Shown here: one piece after another, positions 20,655-30,111 of the stretch
How positions within the stretch are numbered: position 1 is the first letter of the stretch
Layout: each line of letters opens with the position of its first letter
Position numbers and translations under genes: made by a program
Notes under the pieces: generated by a model
What the model saw: only the letters and a program-made list of their open reading frames with translations
What the model was told of the DNA's origin: nothing
The model's database searches: none
NCBI GenBank assembly: GCA_021732385.1
Contig: JAKFVA010000006.1
Coordinates: 1 to 64,000 of the forward strand
Length of the DNA stretch: 64,000 bases
Source: Burkholderiales bacterium
GTDB taxonomy: Bacteria; Pseudomonadota; Gammaproteobacteria; Burkholderiales; Burkholderiaceae_C
Direction of reading: 5' to 3'

Positions 20655-20776
20655 AGCACCCGCGCGCAGCACAAATGCACAGCCCCCACTGCGTAATCTC
20701 ACCTAGCCGTTGGCGCGCCCCTTGCGTTAGGCTTGGCTTTGTTTCACCGTTGGTTTGTCTTTAACTTTTTACCGCC

Positions 20777-21274
20777 ATGCCGAAAACTGCCACCAGCATT
20801 TACGATTTTGAAGCCTTGGGCATAGACGGGCAGCCCGTGCCGCTGCGCCAGTTTCAGGGCCATGTGCTGCTGATAGTCAACACCGCCAGCGCCTGCGGTT
20901 TCACGCCGCAACTGAGCGGACTAGAAGACCTGCACACCACTTACGGCGTCAAGGGGCTGACGGTGCTGGGCTTTCCATGCAACCAATTTGGCGCGCAGGA
21001 AAGCGGCAGCAACGAAGAGATTTCCGAGTTTTGCTCACTCAACTACGGCGTGAGCTTTCCGCTCATGGCCAAAATTGATGTCAATGGCCCCAGCGCCCAC
21101 CCGCTCTACCACTGGCTCACAGCGCAAGCGCCCGGCCTGCTGGGCAGCAAGGCGGTCAAGTGGAATTTCACCAAGTTTTTGGTCGGCCGCGACGGCAAGG
21201 TGCTCAAGCGCTACGCCTCCATGGACGCGCCGGAAAAACTCGCCAAAGACATTGAGGCGGCGCTGGCCAACTAA
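20777..21274 (+). CDS. Glutathione peroxidase-family peroxidase
   Basis: 165 residues of the thioredoxin-fold glutathione peroxidase family (BtuE/Gpx). The peroxidatic cysteine is Cys40 in NTASACGFTPQ; Gln and Asn of the tetrad lie in GFPCNQFGAQESG; the tryptophan is in VKWNFTKFLVGRDG. Bacterial members use cysteine rather than selenocysteine and often take electrons from thioredoxin. The ATG at 20777 begins a full-length protein. The stop is followed by the inverted-repeat element at 21305-21540 and the convergent glcF gene. Confidence 0.94.
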   Translation: MPKTATSIYDFEALGIDGQPVPLRQFQGHVLLIVNTASACGFTPQLSGLEDLHTTYGVKGLTVLGFPCNQFGAQESGSNEEISEFCSLNYGVSFPLMAKIDVNGPSAHPLYHWLTAQAPGLLGSKAVKWNFTKFLVGRDGKVLKRYASMDAPEKLAKDIEAALAN

Positions 21275-21304
21275 AAAAGAAGCCGCTTTTTGCTCTGTTT
21301 TCGA

Positions 21305-21540
21305 TAGTAAAAAAGCATAGCGTTACCCGCACGTCTCTACTGGTCAAAATGCCAATTTGATGCTTGAAATTGGCTCTAAAAGCTTAAAATCTGCGCCGTC
21401 AGAGGTGGTTTAACGGTGTTTGCGGTGGTAAAAATCGGATTTTTTAGGAAAAACAGGCTGTTTTTTGGCATCAAAAGCTGCTCAAGCCCAATATTGACGT
21501 GCGGGTAGCGCTATCAAAAAATGCTCTGCATTTAATAGCG
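21305..21540. repeat. 236 bp inverted-repeat element, copy A (gpx/glcF convergent junction)
   Basis: This fills most of the 272 bp gap between two convergent genes. The left arm (about 21305-21335) and right arm (about 21496-21540) are inverted: GACGTGCGGGTAGCGCTAT on the right matches the reverse complement of the left with one mismatch. The right arm also forms its own hairpin, GCGCTAT...ATAGCGC. The core contains GATTTTTTAGG at 21438, exactly 49 bases before the right arm, as in copy B. No open reading frame or transposase gene lies inside. It looks like a non-autonomous mobile repeat or a structured transcript end. Confidence 0.75.
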
Positions 21541-21546
21541 CCCGGC

Positions 21547-22914
21547 TTACGCCAGCGCCTCATCAAGCACCTCAATCCAGTGCCTGACCGGCGTGGCCGT
21601 GCCGCTTTGCAGGTGCGTGATGCAGCCGATATTGGCGCTCACAATCACCGGTTCAGGGGCTGGTGCAGGTGCTGGAGCCGGGGCTGTGATTGCTGCCGTT
21701 GCAGTTGCCGACGACTGCGCTTGCCTCTGCGTTTGTGTTCCTGTTTGCATCTGCGCCTTCAGCAGCGCCTGCGTCTGCGCCAGATGCCCCAGCTTGCGGT
21801 CGCGCAGCTGCAGGGCAATGGCGGGCTGCAACACCGAATAAGTGCCCGCCGAGCCGCAGCACAAGTGCGCTTCATTCACCGACGTGCGCAGCGTAAAGCC
21901 CAAATCGCCCAGGTGTTTTTCAATGCCGCCCTTGAGCTGCTGGCCGTGTTGCAGCGTGCAGGGCGGGTGCAACACCATGGCGGGCGCCAGCGCGGCGGGC
22001 TTGAGCTTGGCTTGCAGCAAGGGCACCAGATCAGGCAGCAGCTCGCTCAGGTCGCGCGTAAGCTGGCTGATGCGCTGCGCCTTGGCGGCGTACTGCGCAT
22101 CGCCCTTCAAGATGTGGCCGTATTCCTTGACGGTGACGCCGCAGCCCGACGCATTCATGACGATGGCCTCCACCGCGTGGCGGCCTGTGCCATCGCCGTC
22201 CTGGCCCTGTACATACGGCCACCAGGCGTCAATGTTGGCGCGCATCTGGGCTTTGCCGCCCTCCTGGTCGTTCAGATGGAATTTGACGGCGCCGCAGCAG
22301 CCCGTTTGTGCGGCCAGTACGCTCTGGATACCGGCGGCATCAAGCACGCGGGCGGTGGCGGCGTTGATGTTAGGCTGCATGGCGGGCTGCACGCAACCGG
22401 CCAGCAGGAGCACCTGGCGCGCATGGGTTTGCGTGGGCCAGGTGCCCGCGTTTTGCCGTGCTGGCACCTTGTTTTTCAGGCTCACTGGCAGCACGCCGCG
22501 CAGCGCTTGGCCCAGCTTCATGGCGGGGGCAAACAGCGGCGAGGGCAGGGCCTCCTTGAGCGTCCAGCGCAGGGCTTGCTCAGCGGCGGGGCGCGGCACT
22601 TTGGCGTCGACCAGCTTGCGGCCAATGTCCACCAAGTGGCCGTACTGCACGCCACTGGGGCAGGTGGTTTCGCAGTTGCGGCAGGTCAGGCAGCGGTCTA
22701 GATGCAACTGGGTTTTGCGCGTGGGTACTTCGCCTTCCAAAAGCTGTTTAATGAGGTAGATGCGGCCACGCGGACCGTCGAGTTCGTCGCCCAGAATCTG
22801 GTAGGTGGGGCAGGTGGCGGTGCAAAAACCGCAGTGCACGCACTTGCGCAAAATCGCCTCGGCGTCCTGGCCGTCGACGGTGTTTTGGTATTCGGAGCTG
22901 AGGTGGGTTTGCAT
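21547..22914 (-). CDS. glcF: Glycolate oxidase iron-sulfur subunit GlcF
   Basis: 455 residues. Two 4Fe-4S motifs are present (Cys25/28/31/35 in KCVHCGFCTATCP and Cys75/78/81/85 in RCLTCRNCETTCP), followed by two CCG domains (TGCCGAV and HLCCGSAG). GlcF works with the flavin subunits GlcD and GlcE to oxidise glycolate to glyoxylate and pass electrons to the membrane. It follows glcE by 32 bases. About 35 extra residues near the C-terminus, a Gln/Thr-rich then Ala-Pro repeat tract just before VIVSANIGC, are absent from typical GlcF and come from low-complexity DNA at about 21655-21765. Confidence 0.93.
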   Translation of the reverse strand: MQTHLSSEYQNTVDGQDAEAILRKCVHCGFCTATCPTYQILGDELDGPRGRIYLIKQLLEGEVPTRKTQLHLDRCLTCRNCETTCPSGVQYGHLVDIGRKLVDAKVPRPAAEQALRWTLKEALPSPLFAPAMKLGQALRGVLPVSLKNKVPARQNAGTWPTQTHARQVLLLAGCVQPAMQPNINAATARVLDAAGIQSVLAAQTGCCGAVKFHLNDQEGGKAQMRANIDAWWPYVQGQDGDGTGRHAVEAIVMNASGCGVTVKEYGHILKGDAQYAAKAQRISQLTRDLSELLPDLVPLLQAKLKPAALAPAMVLHPPCTLQHGQQLKGGIEKHLGDLGFTLRTSVNEAHLCCGSAGTYSVLQPAIALQLRDRKLGHLAQTQALLKAQMQTGTQTQRQAQSSATATAAITAPAPAPAPAPEPVIVSANIGCITHLQSGTATPVRHWIEVLDEALA

Positions 22915-22946
22915 TGAGGGATTACGCAGGTCAGAGAAATTGGGGC

Positions 22947-24143
22947 TTAAAAATCCGCGTGCAGGCGGCCAGGATTGAAAATGCCCGCCGGGTCAAACTC
23001 GCGCTTGAGCTGGCGCATGATGCGCAAAAGCGGCGGCGCAATGGCATCAAAGCGGCTTTCTGCGCTTTCGGTTTGCGCGCCGTCAGCTCTAAATAAAGTA
23101 GCGTGCCCGCCCACTTTGGTCGCTGCTTGCCGCAGCAGCGCGCCCTGGCCAGAAGGCAGCTGGTACCAACGCTGCGCGCCATGCCACTCCACCAGTGGCG
23201 GCTCAAATTCAGCGGGCAGGTCAAGCGCGAGCGCGGCATGCGGCAGCGACACGCGCCACAGGGCGCGCGCACCCCGCGCGGCAAACCACGGCAACTGCTG
23301 GTTGCGGCACAGCGCCCAGTCGCGCGCCGCTTGCTGCGCATCCATGCGCTGCCCACCCATAGATTTGCAGGCCGCCTCCACTGCTGCCAGCGCGCCACGA
23401 AGCCGCACATACAGCGTACTGGCACCATCGGCGTGTACCCAGCAACTGGCGTTCAAGGGCAGCGGCTGGCCGCCCCACTGATTGAGTTGCTGCAAGGCCT
23501 GCGCCTGCGGCATGTCAAAGCGCAGCGTGGCCTCGCCCGGCAGCACGGGCAGCACCTTGAGGCTGAGCTCGGTCAGCACGCCCAGCGTGCCTAAAGCGCC
23601 CACCATCAGTCGGCTGACGTCGTAGCCGGCCACGTTTTTCATGACCTGGCCGCCAAAGGTCAACGGCTCGGCGCGGCCGTTTAGCATCGACACGCCCAGC
23701 ACATAGTCGCGCACGCCGCCCACACTGGCGCGCGCCGGGCCAGCCAGGCCAGCAGCGACCATGCCGCCGACGGTGGCCTCGCCCGGCGGCGCATTCAAGT
23801 GCGGCGGCTGGGATGCCAGTTTGACCCGCTGCGCACCAAAGTGCGGCGGCTCGAAGGGCAAACACTGGCCTTTTTCCGCCAACGCGGCTTCCAGTTCGGC
23901 CAGTGGCGTGCCTGCGCGCACCGTGACCACCAGTTCACTGGGCTGGTAGCTGGTAATGCCGCGCAGGGGCCGGGTGTCGAGCAGCGCCAGCGGGGCCTGA
24001 CCCGTCGCCAGCGTGCCGTAAAAGTTCTTGCTGCCGCCACCACGGATGCACAAGGATTGGCCGCTGGCGGCAGCCGCGCGTATTTGCTCGGTAGTTTGAT
24101 GCAGCGCGGTGTCAAAGGCGCTTGGGCCGGGTGCGGCGCTCAT
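22947..24143 (-). CDS. glcE: Glycolate oxidase FAD-binding subunit GlcE
   Basis: 398 residues. The FAD-binding PCMH-type domain occupies roughly residues 1-180, with SLCIRGGGSKNFYG (pyrophosphate loop), PPGEATVGGMVAAGLAGPARASVGGVRDYVLGV and VMKNVAGYDVSRLMVGALGTLGVLTE as the conserved contacts. The C-terminal half is the shorter, divergent cap found in GlcE. The ATG at 24143 overlaps the stop of the preceding unknown exported protein gene as ATGA. glcD, which usually sits immediately upstream, is not adjacent; an FAD-linked dehydrogenase of related type is at 53417. Confidence 0.92.
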   Translation of the reverse strand: MSAAPGPSAFDTALHQTTEQIRAAAASGQSLCIRGGGSKNFYGTLATGQAPLALLDTRPLRGITSYQPSELVVTVRAGTPLAELEAALAEKGQCLPFEPPHFGAQRVKLASQPPHLNAPPGEATVGGMVAAGLAGPARASVGGVRDYVLGVSMLNGRAEPLTFGGQVMKNVAGYDVSRLMVGALGTLGVLTELSLKVLPVLPGEATLRFDMPQAQALQQLNQWGGQPLPLNASCWVHADGASTLYVRLRGALAAVEAACKSMGGQRMDAQQAARDWALCRNQQLPWFAARGARALWRVSLPHAALALDLPAEFEPPLVEWHGAQRWYQLPSGQGALLRQAATKVGGHATLFRADGAQTESAESRFDAIAPPLLRIMRQLKREFDPAGIFNPGRLHADF

Positions 24144-24850
24144 CGTGGGGCTGTGCTGGCCAGGCTGCCAAGCGGCGCTGTGTGCAGGGTCTGGGGCGCA
24201 CGGGGAGCAGCGGGTGCTGCGGATTTACGGGGGACGGCGGGTTTGTTCATAACTTCAAAGTAAACGCGGCGGCTTGCTCCATCGGTGGATTTGAGTTGCA
24301 CAACAGTGTATTTGCGGCCATTTTTTTCCAGGGTTTGCTGGCCGACCAGGGTATGGGTGTCTGACTGCGCCAGTACCCAGCCAGCCAATTCGTTGGCCAG
24401 CACCAACCGGTAGGCGCTCTGCTCACTGGTGCCGTTGCCCGAGGTATTGATGGCCTTGACCAGCGCCTGCGCCCAGGCGCGGTGATGGCTGGTCAGTTCG
24501 TTGTTGCGCTCATTTTGCGCAATGGCTGCAAGCAACAACTGCACCTTGATGAAAGGCAGTTCAGCCATGGGCGCGTATTTTTGTAAGACTCCCAAGGCCA
24601 CCAAGGCTTGAAACGACTGGCCGCTGCGCCAGAACTCTTCAGCGCGTTGCAGGGCTTCATCAGCGTCTTTTTCAATCGCTGGCGGGCTGGTTTTTTGCTG
24701 TAACAACAACATTCTCAGCTTGACGGCGCGGGGCTCGATCAGCGTCGCCCGCTGTGTCATGGTCAGTTCGGCTTGCGCCGGGCCAGCCAGCAACAAGGCG
24801 GCTGCCAACAGTGCCCCATAGCCGCCGATTTTTGGGCTTGTTCTTTTCAT
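24140..24850 (-). CDS. Exported protein of unknown function, coupled to glcE
   Basis: 236 residues. A clear signal peptide (YGALLAAALLLAGPAQA) is followed by a mainly helical soluble domain with QRAEEFWRSGQSFQALVALGVLQKYAP, a segment resembling a tetratricopeptide-like helix pair, and then a small beta-rich stretch (YTVVQLKSTDGASRRVYFEV). The C-terminus is a Pro/Ala/Arg-rich tail. The stop overlaps the glcE start by four bases. I recognise no catalytic motif. Its link to glycolate oxidation rests only on position. Confidence 0.72.
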   Translation of the reverse strand: MKRTSPKIGGYGALLAAALLLAGPAQAELTMTQRATLIEPRAVKLRMLLLQQKTSPPAIEKDADEALQRAEEFWRSGQSFQALVALGVLQKYAPMAELPFIKVQLLLAAIAQNERNNELTSHHRAWAQALVKAINTSGNGTSEQSAYRLVLANELAGWVLAQSDTHTLVGQQTLEKNGRKYTVVQLKSTDGASRRVYFEVMNKPAVPRKSAAPAAPRAPQTLHTAPLGSLASTAPR

Positions 24851-24937
24851 GCTGCCATTGTGCCTACTGCGCGTTTTGTGCGCAGGCGCTCATGCCGCTT
24901 CGATTTGCGCCGGCCAGAAGTCTTGCGCTTGCGCATG

Positions 24938-24973
24938 AAAAAAGCCCGCGGCGCTTGCGCGCGGCGGGCTTTG
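24938..24973 (-). terminator. Rho-independent terminator after amtB
   Basis: On the minus strand the sequence reads GCAAAGCCCGCCGCGCGC, a short loop, then GCGCCGCGGGC followed by a run of six T. The stem is strong and GC-rich and lies about 40 bases past the amtB stop, closing the porin-glnK-amtB unit. The mirrored A-run makes weak termination on the other strand possible, but no plus-strand gene needs it. Confidence 0.85.
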
Positions 24974-25013
24974 CAACGGGGCAATGGCGCTGAGCCATTG
25001 CTGCCGATGGGGA

Positions 25014-26543
25014 TTAGCGGTTGTACGCGGTTTCGCCGTGGGAGCTGATGTCCAGGCCCTCGCGCTCTTCTTCTTCCGTCACGCGCAGGCCGATGACCAG
25101 GTCAATCAGCTTGAAGGCGATGAAAGAAACAACAGCTGTCCAGATGACGGTGGTCATGACCGCCTGGAACTGAATCCAGAGTTGGCCCGTGATGGAAAAG
25201 TCGGGATTGACTTTGTTGGCCACGTAGTCGTACACACCGGTACCACCCAGAGACGGTGAGGCAAACACGCCGGTAAGCAGTGCGCCCAAAATACCGCCCA
25301 CGCCGTGAACGCCAAACACGTCGAGCGAGTCATCGGCACCGAGCATGCGCTTGAGGCCGTTGACACCCCAGAGGCAAACGAAGCCAGCCAGCAAGCCGAT
25401 GATGATGGCGCCCATGGGGCCAACAAAACCGCAGGCCGGTGTAATGGCCACCAGGCCAGCGACCGCGCCCGAAGCCGCGCCCAGCATGGATGCTTTGCCT
25501 TTGGACAAGGCCTCGCCTGCAATCCAGCTCAGCGTAGCGGCAGCGGTCGCCACCAGGGTGTTGACAACCGCCAGCGCGGTCAGACCATTGGCTTCCAAGT
25601 TGGAGCCGGCATTGAAGCCGAACCAGCCAAACCACAGCATCGAGGCACCCACCATGGTGAGCGTCAGGCTGTGCGGCGTGAGCGACTCTTTGCCGTAGCC
25701 CAGGCGCTTGCCAATCACATAGGCACCCACCAGGCCAGCAACACCGGCGTTGATGTGCACCACCGTGCCGCCTGCAAAGTCGAGTGCGCCTTTGGCCCAG
25801 AGCCAGCCGGCTGCGGCCGTGACTTTGTCGAGCGAGGCGGCATCACTGATGGCATCCGGGCCGTCCCAGTACCAGACCATGTGCGCCACGGGCAGGTAGC
25901 TGAAAGTGAACCAGATGGCACAAAAAGCCAGCACGGCCGAGAACTTGATGCGCTCGGCAAAGGCACCCACAATCAGCGCGCAGGTGATGGCCGCAAACGT
26001 GGCCTGGAAGGCAACAAAAGTCAGCTCGGGAATGACCACGCCTTTGCTGAAAGTGGCTGCAATGGAATCAGGCGTAATGCCTTTCAGGAACAGCTTGTCA
26101 AAGCCGCCAATGAAAGGGCTGCCACCAGTGAACGCAAGGCTGTAGCCATAGATGACCCACAGCACATAGATCATGCTGGAGACCACAAACACCTGCATCA
26201 GCACCGACAGCATGTTCTTGCTGCGTACCAGGCCGCCGTAGAACAGCGCCAGGCCGGGGATGGTCATCAAGATGACCATGGCCGTGGCCATGGTCATCCA
26301 GGCGGTATCGCCCTTATTGGGTACTGGCGGGGCAGGGGTGGCTGCAGCGGGAGCGGCTGTGGCTGCAACGGCGGCTGCTGGAGCAGCCATAGACGCCGCT
26401 TCTGCCGGCTTGGCAGCTTCAGCGGGAGCGGCCGCAGACGCGGGTGCGGCCGCGGGTGTCTGGGCCAGCGCCTGCGTGCTTGCCGCAGTGGCTGCCGCAA
26501 ACACAGCCAGACCCAGCGCCAGGGAGGCGAGTAGTTTTTTCAT
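25014..26543 (-). CDS. amtB: Ammonium transporter AmtB with Ala/Pro-rich N-terminal extension
   Basis: 509 residues. After a signal peptide (KKLLASLALGLAVFAAATAASTQALAQ), about 55 residues rich in Ala and Pro precede the first transport helix (TAWMTMATAMVILMTIPGLALFYGGLVRSKNML). The conserved pore region is intact: MVWYWDGP, FAGGTVVHINAGVAGLVGAYV, WFGWFGFNAGSN and GVHGVGGILGALLTGVFA. It forms an inner-membrane trimer moving NH4+/NH3. The start MKKLLAS at 26543 has the signal peptide; the longer upstream frame overlaps the PII gene. Operon with the TorF porin and glnK; gating by the PII protein is the known partnership. Confidence 0.95.
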   Translation of the reverse strand: MKKLLASLALGLAVFAAATAASTQALAQTPAAAPASAAAPAEAAKPAEAASMAAPAAAVAATAAPAAATPAPPVPNKGDTAWMTMATAMVILMTIPGLALFYGGLVRSKNMLSVLMQVFVVSSMIYVLWVIYGYSLAFTGGSPFIGGFDKLFLKGITPDSIAATFSKGVVIPELTFVAFQATFAAITCALIVGAFAERIKFSAVLAFCAIWFTFSYLPVAHMVWYWDGPDAISDAASLDKVTAAAGWLWAKGALDFAGGTVVHINAGVAGLVGAYVIGKRLGYGKESLTPHSLTLTMVGASMLWFGWFGFNAGSNLEANGLTALAVVNTLVATAAATLSWIAGEALSKGKASMLGAASGAVAGLVAITPACGFVGPMGAIIIGLLAGFVCLWGVNGLKRMLGADDSLDVFGVHGVGGILGALLTGVFASPSLGGTGVYDYVANKVNPDFSITGQLWIQFQAVMTTVIWTAVVSFIAFKLIDLVIGLRVTEEEEREGLDISSHGETAYNR

Positions 26544-26574
26544 GGTTGTTTCTTTCCTGGAGTAGGGGTCTGCG

Positions 26575-27754
<1,180 letters not shown>

Positions 27755-27958
27755 TGTTTGCGCCAAGGGTTAATAAGTGGGTCAACACAACTAGCATGGA
27801 CTATGCCAATCAGCAATCTTGTGTTCTCGTCGTAGGCGTACTGCGCTAAATACGCGTTAAGCTTAAGGGCTTTGCCTCACAACGCCCCGAGTTGGTGCGT
27901 TTGCCTCTCGTTTTCTTGATTAGCAGCTTGATTGCACATTAATGGGGACTATTTCGCG

Positions 27959-29512
27959 ATGAGCCTGTCTTTGGTGCAAAGTCGCGCCTTGTTGGGGCTA
28001 GAAGCCGCAGCCGTCACGGTAGAGGTGCATTTGGCCAATGGCCTGCCCAGCTTTACGCTGGTGGGTTTGGCTGATGTGGAAGTCAAGGAAGCCCGTGAGC
28101 GGGTGCGCAGCGCGTTGCAAAACAGCGGCCTGGAGTTTCCGGGCAACAAGCGTATTACTGTCAACCTGGCCCCGGCCGACCTGCCCAAGGATTCGGGCCG
28201 CTTTGATCTGGCTATTGCCCTGGGCATTTTGGCAGCCAGCGGACAAATTAATGCCACCGCGCTAGTTGGTTACGAGTTTGCCGGTGAGTTGTCTTTATCA
28301 GGCGAGTTGCGGCCGGTACGCGGCGCACTGGCCATGAGCCTGGCCTTGCACCGCCAGCAGGTGCGCGCCAAGCTGGTACTGCCGCCCGGCAGTGCCGAGG
28401 AAGCCGCCCTGGTGCCCGATGCCCAGGTGTACCGTGCCCGCCACTTGCTGGATGTAGTGCAGCATTTTTTGCCCCAGGATGCAGCCGCAAGCGGCGCAGC
28501 AGCGCCACCGCAGAACGACAACCCCGGCTGGCAGCGCTTGACTGCCACCACGTTGCCAGCGGATACGCCTTACGCCGATCTGGCAGACGTGAAGGGCCAG
28601 TCCATCCCCAAGCGCGCGCTGGAGATTGCCGCTGCCGGTGGCCACAGCCTGCTGATGATGGGCCCGCCCGGCTCCGGCAAATCAATGCTGGCCCAGCGCT
28701 TTGCCGGCCTGCTACCCCCCATGGCGGTTGATGAAGCGCTGCAAAGCGCCGCCATTGCCAGCCTGGGTGGGCGTTTTTCGCTAGCCCGCTGGATGCAGCG
28801 GCCCACCTGCAGCCCGCACCATACCGCCAGCGCGGTGGCTTTGGTGGGCGGTGGCTCGCCGCCACGGCCAGGCGAAATCTCACTGGCGCACCATGGCGTG
28901 CTGTTTCTGGACGAACTGCCCGAGTTTCCCCGTGCGGCCTTGGAAGCGCTGCGTGAACCGCTGGAGACCGGCAGCATCACCATCTCGCGCGCTGCGCGCC
29001 GCGCCGAGTTCCCGGCGCAGTTTCAATTAATTGCCGCCATGAACCCCTGCCCCTGCGGCTACCTGGGCGCGCGCCTCAAACCCTGCCGCTGTACGCCCGA
29101 CCAGGTGGCGCGCTACCAAAGCCGCATCAGCGGCCCACTGATGGACCGCATTGACCTGCATGTAGAAGTTGCCAGCGTGGCCGCCGACGAGTTGCTCAAA
29201 GCACCGCCCGGTGAATCGACCCCAGCTATTCGCGCCAGGGTGCAGGCTGCGCGGGCGCGCGCCGTTGCACGCCAGGGCACACCCAACCAGGCGCTGCAAG
29301 GCCAGCAGATTGACCAGCATGCTTTGCTTGACCCGGCAGCCAGCCAGTTTCTGCAAACCGCCGCTGCCCGGCTGGGCTGGTCAGGCCGCGCCACGCACCG
29401 GGCGCTGAAGGTGGCGCGCACGATTGCCGACCTGGCCGGCGCCAGCCACACGCAAGTCACCCACGTGGCGGAAGCAGTGCAGTACCGGCGCAGCTTGCAG
29501 GCCCGCAGTTAA
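27959..29512 (+). CDS. comM: YifB/ComM family AAA ATPase (Mg-chelatase-like)
   Basis: 517 residues. N-terminal Lon-like domain ([26 protein letters not shown]), central AAA+ domain with Walker A GPPGSGKS (235-242) and Walker [12 protein letters not shown], and a C-terminal Mg-chelatase-like domain. [40 protein letters not shown] is the family hallmark. ComM is a hexameric helicase promoting branch migration during natural transformation. The ATG at 27959 ([16 protein letters not shown]) matches the family start. It is divergent from the porin operon across about 200 bp and is followed at 20 bases by mntP. Confidence 0.93.
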   Translation: MSLSLVQSRALLGLEAAAVTVEVHLANGLPSFTLVGLADVEVKEARERVRSALQNSGLEFPGNKRITVNLAPADLPKDSGRFDLAIALGILAASGQINATALVGYEFAGELSLSGELRPVRGALAMSLALHRQQVRAKLVLPPGSAEEAALVPDAQVYRARHLLDVVQHFLPQDAAASGAAAPPQNDNPGWQRLTATTLPADTPYADLADVKGQSIPKRALEIAAAGGHSLLMMGPPGSGKSMLAQRFAGLLPPMAVDEALQSAAIASLGGRFSLARWMQRPTCSPHHTASAVALVGGGSPPRPGEISLAHHGVLFLDELPEFPRAALEALREPLETGSITISRAARRAEFPAQFQLIAAMNPCPCGYLGARLKPCRCTPDQVARYQSRISGPLMDRIDLHVEVASVAADELLKAPPGESTPAIRARVQAARARAVARQGTPNQALQGQQIDQHALLDPAASQFLQTAAARLGWSGRATHRALKVARTIADLAGASHTQVTHVAEAVQYRRSLQARS

Positions 29513-29531
29513 GCGTTTTTGCTTGAATTCA

Positions 29532-30095
29532 ATGGGTTTCCTGTCTATCTGCCTGCTGGCACTGGCCATGTCGGCTGACGCTTTTGCCGCCGCGCTGGTC
29601 AAAGGCGCCGCCCTGGAGCGGCCCAGTTGGCGCGAGGCGCTGCGCACGGGCGCGATATTTGGCAGCATCGAGGCCGCAACACCGGTACTGGGCTGGGCGT
29701 TGGGCTCGGCAGCGGCGCAGGTCATCACGGCCTGGGACCACTGGATTGCGTTTGCCCTGCTTGGCGTGCTGGGCTTGCTAATGATCCGCGCCGGGCTGCG
29801 TGGTCAACCCGAGCGCCCCGCCAAACCCGCGCGCCACAGCTTTTGGCTGTTGGCCACCACAGGCCTGGCCACCAGCATCGACGCCATGGCCGTGGGCGTG
29901 GGGCTGGCATTCATCAACGTCAACATCTGGCCCGTGGCGGCAGCCATTGGTCTGGCCACTTTTGCCATGGTCACCGCTGGCGTCATGCTGGGGCGGGTGC
30001 TGGGCGCTGTGGCCGGGCAACGCGCAGAAATCGTGGGCGGCCTACTATTAATCGGCATAGGCACGGGCATTTTGGTGACGCATGTTTATGCGTAA
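29532..30095 (+). CDS. mntP: Manganese efflux pump MntP
   Basis: 187 residues with six helices. The two inverted halves each carry the conserved acidic motif: [18 protein letters not shown] in the first and [18 protein letters not shown] in the second. MntP exports Mn2+ across the inner membrane. The start at 29532 is 20 bases after the comM stop, which leaves no room for the yybP-ykoY manganese riboswitch that controls mntP in some bacteria, so control here must be by another route or through the comM promoter. It ends 17 bases before the convergent metH gene. Confidence 0.93.
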   Translation: MGFLSICLLALAMSADAFAAALVKGAALERPSWREALRTGAIFGSIEAATPVLGWALGSAAAQVITAWDHWIAFALLGVLGLLMIRAGLRGQPERPAKPARHSFWLLATTGLATSIDAMAVGVGLAFINVNIWPVAAAIGLATFAMVTAGVMLGRVLGAVAGQRAEIVGGLLLIGIGTGILVTHVYA

Positions 30096-30111
30096 CGCCC
30101 AAACCGGCGCT

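Noticed and set aside
21275-21304. Terminator right after the glutathione peroxidase gene
   Set aside because: The A-rich and T-rich runs are present, but the stem is bulged and too weak to call.
25305-26534. Long plus-strand frame opposite amtB (409 residues)
   Set aside because: Composition is that of an antisense shadow; amtB motifs on the other strand are unambiguous.
27767-27860. Possible sigma-54 promoter before the porin-glnK-amtB operon
   Set aside because: The best minus-strand match (GAACAC-AAGA-TTGCT) lacks the GG of the -24 element and has a four-base instead of five-base spacer.
29513-29531. Manganese (yybP-ykoY) riboswitch before mntP
   Set aside because: Only 19 bases separate the comM stop from the mntP start, too few for the aptamer.
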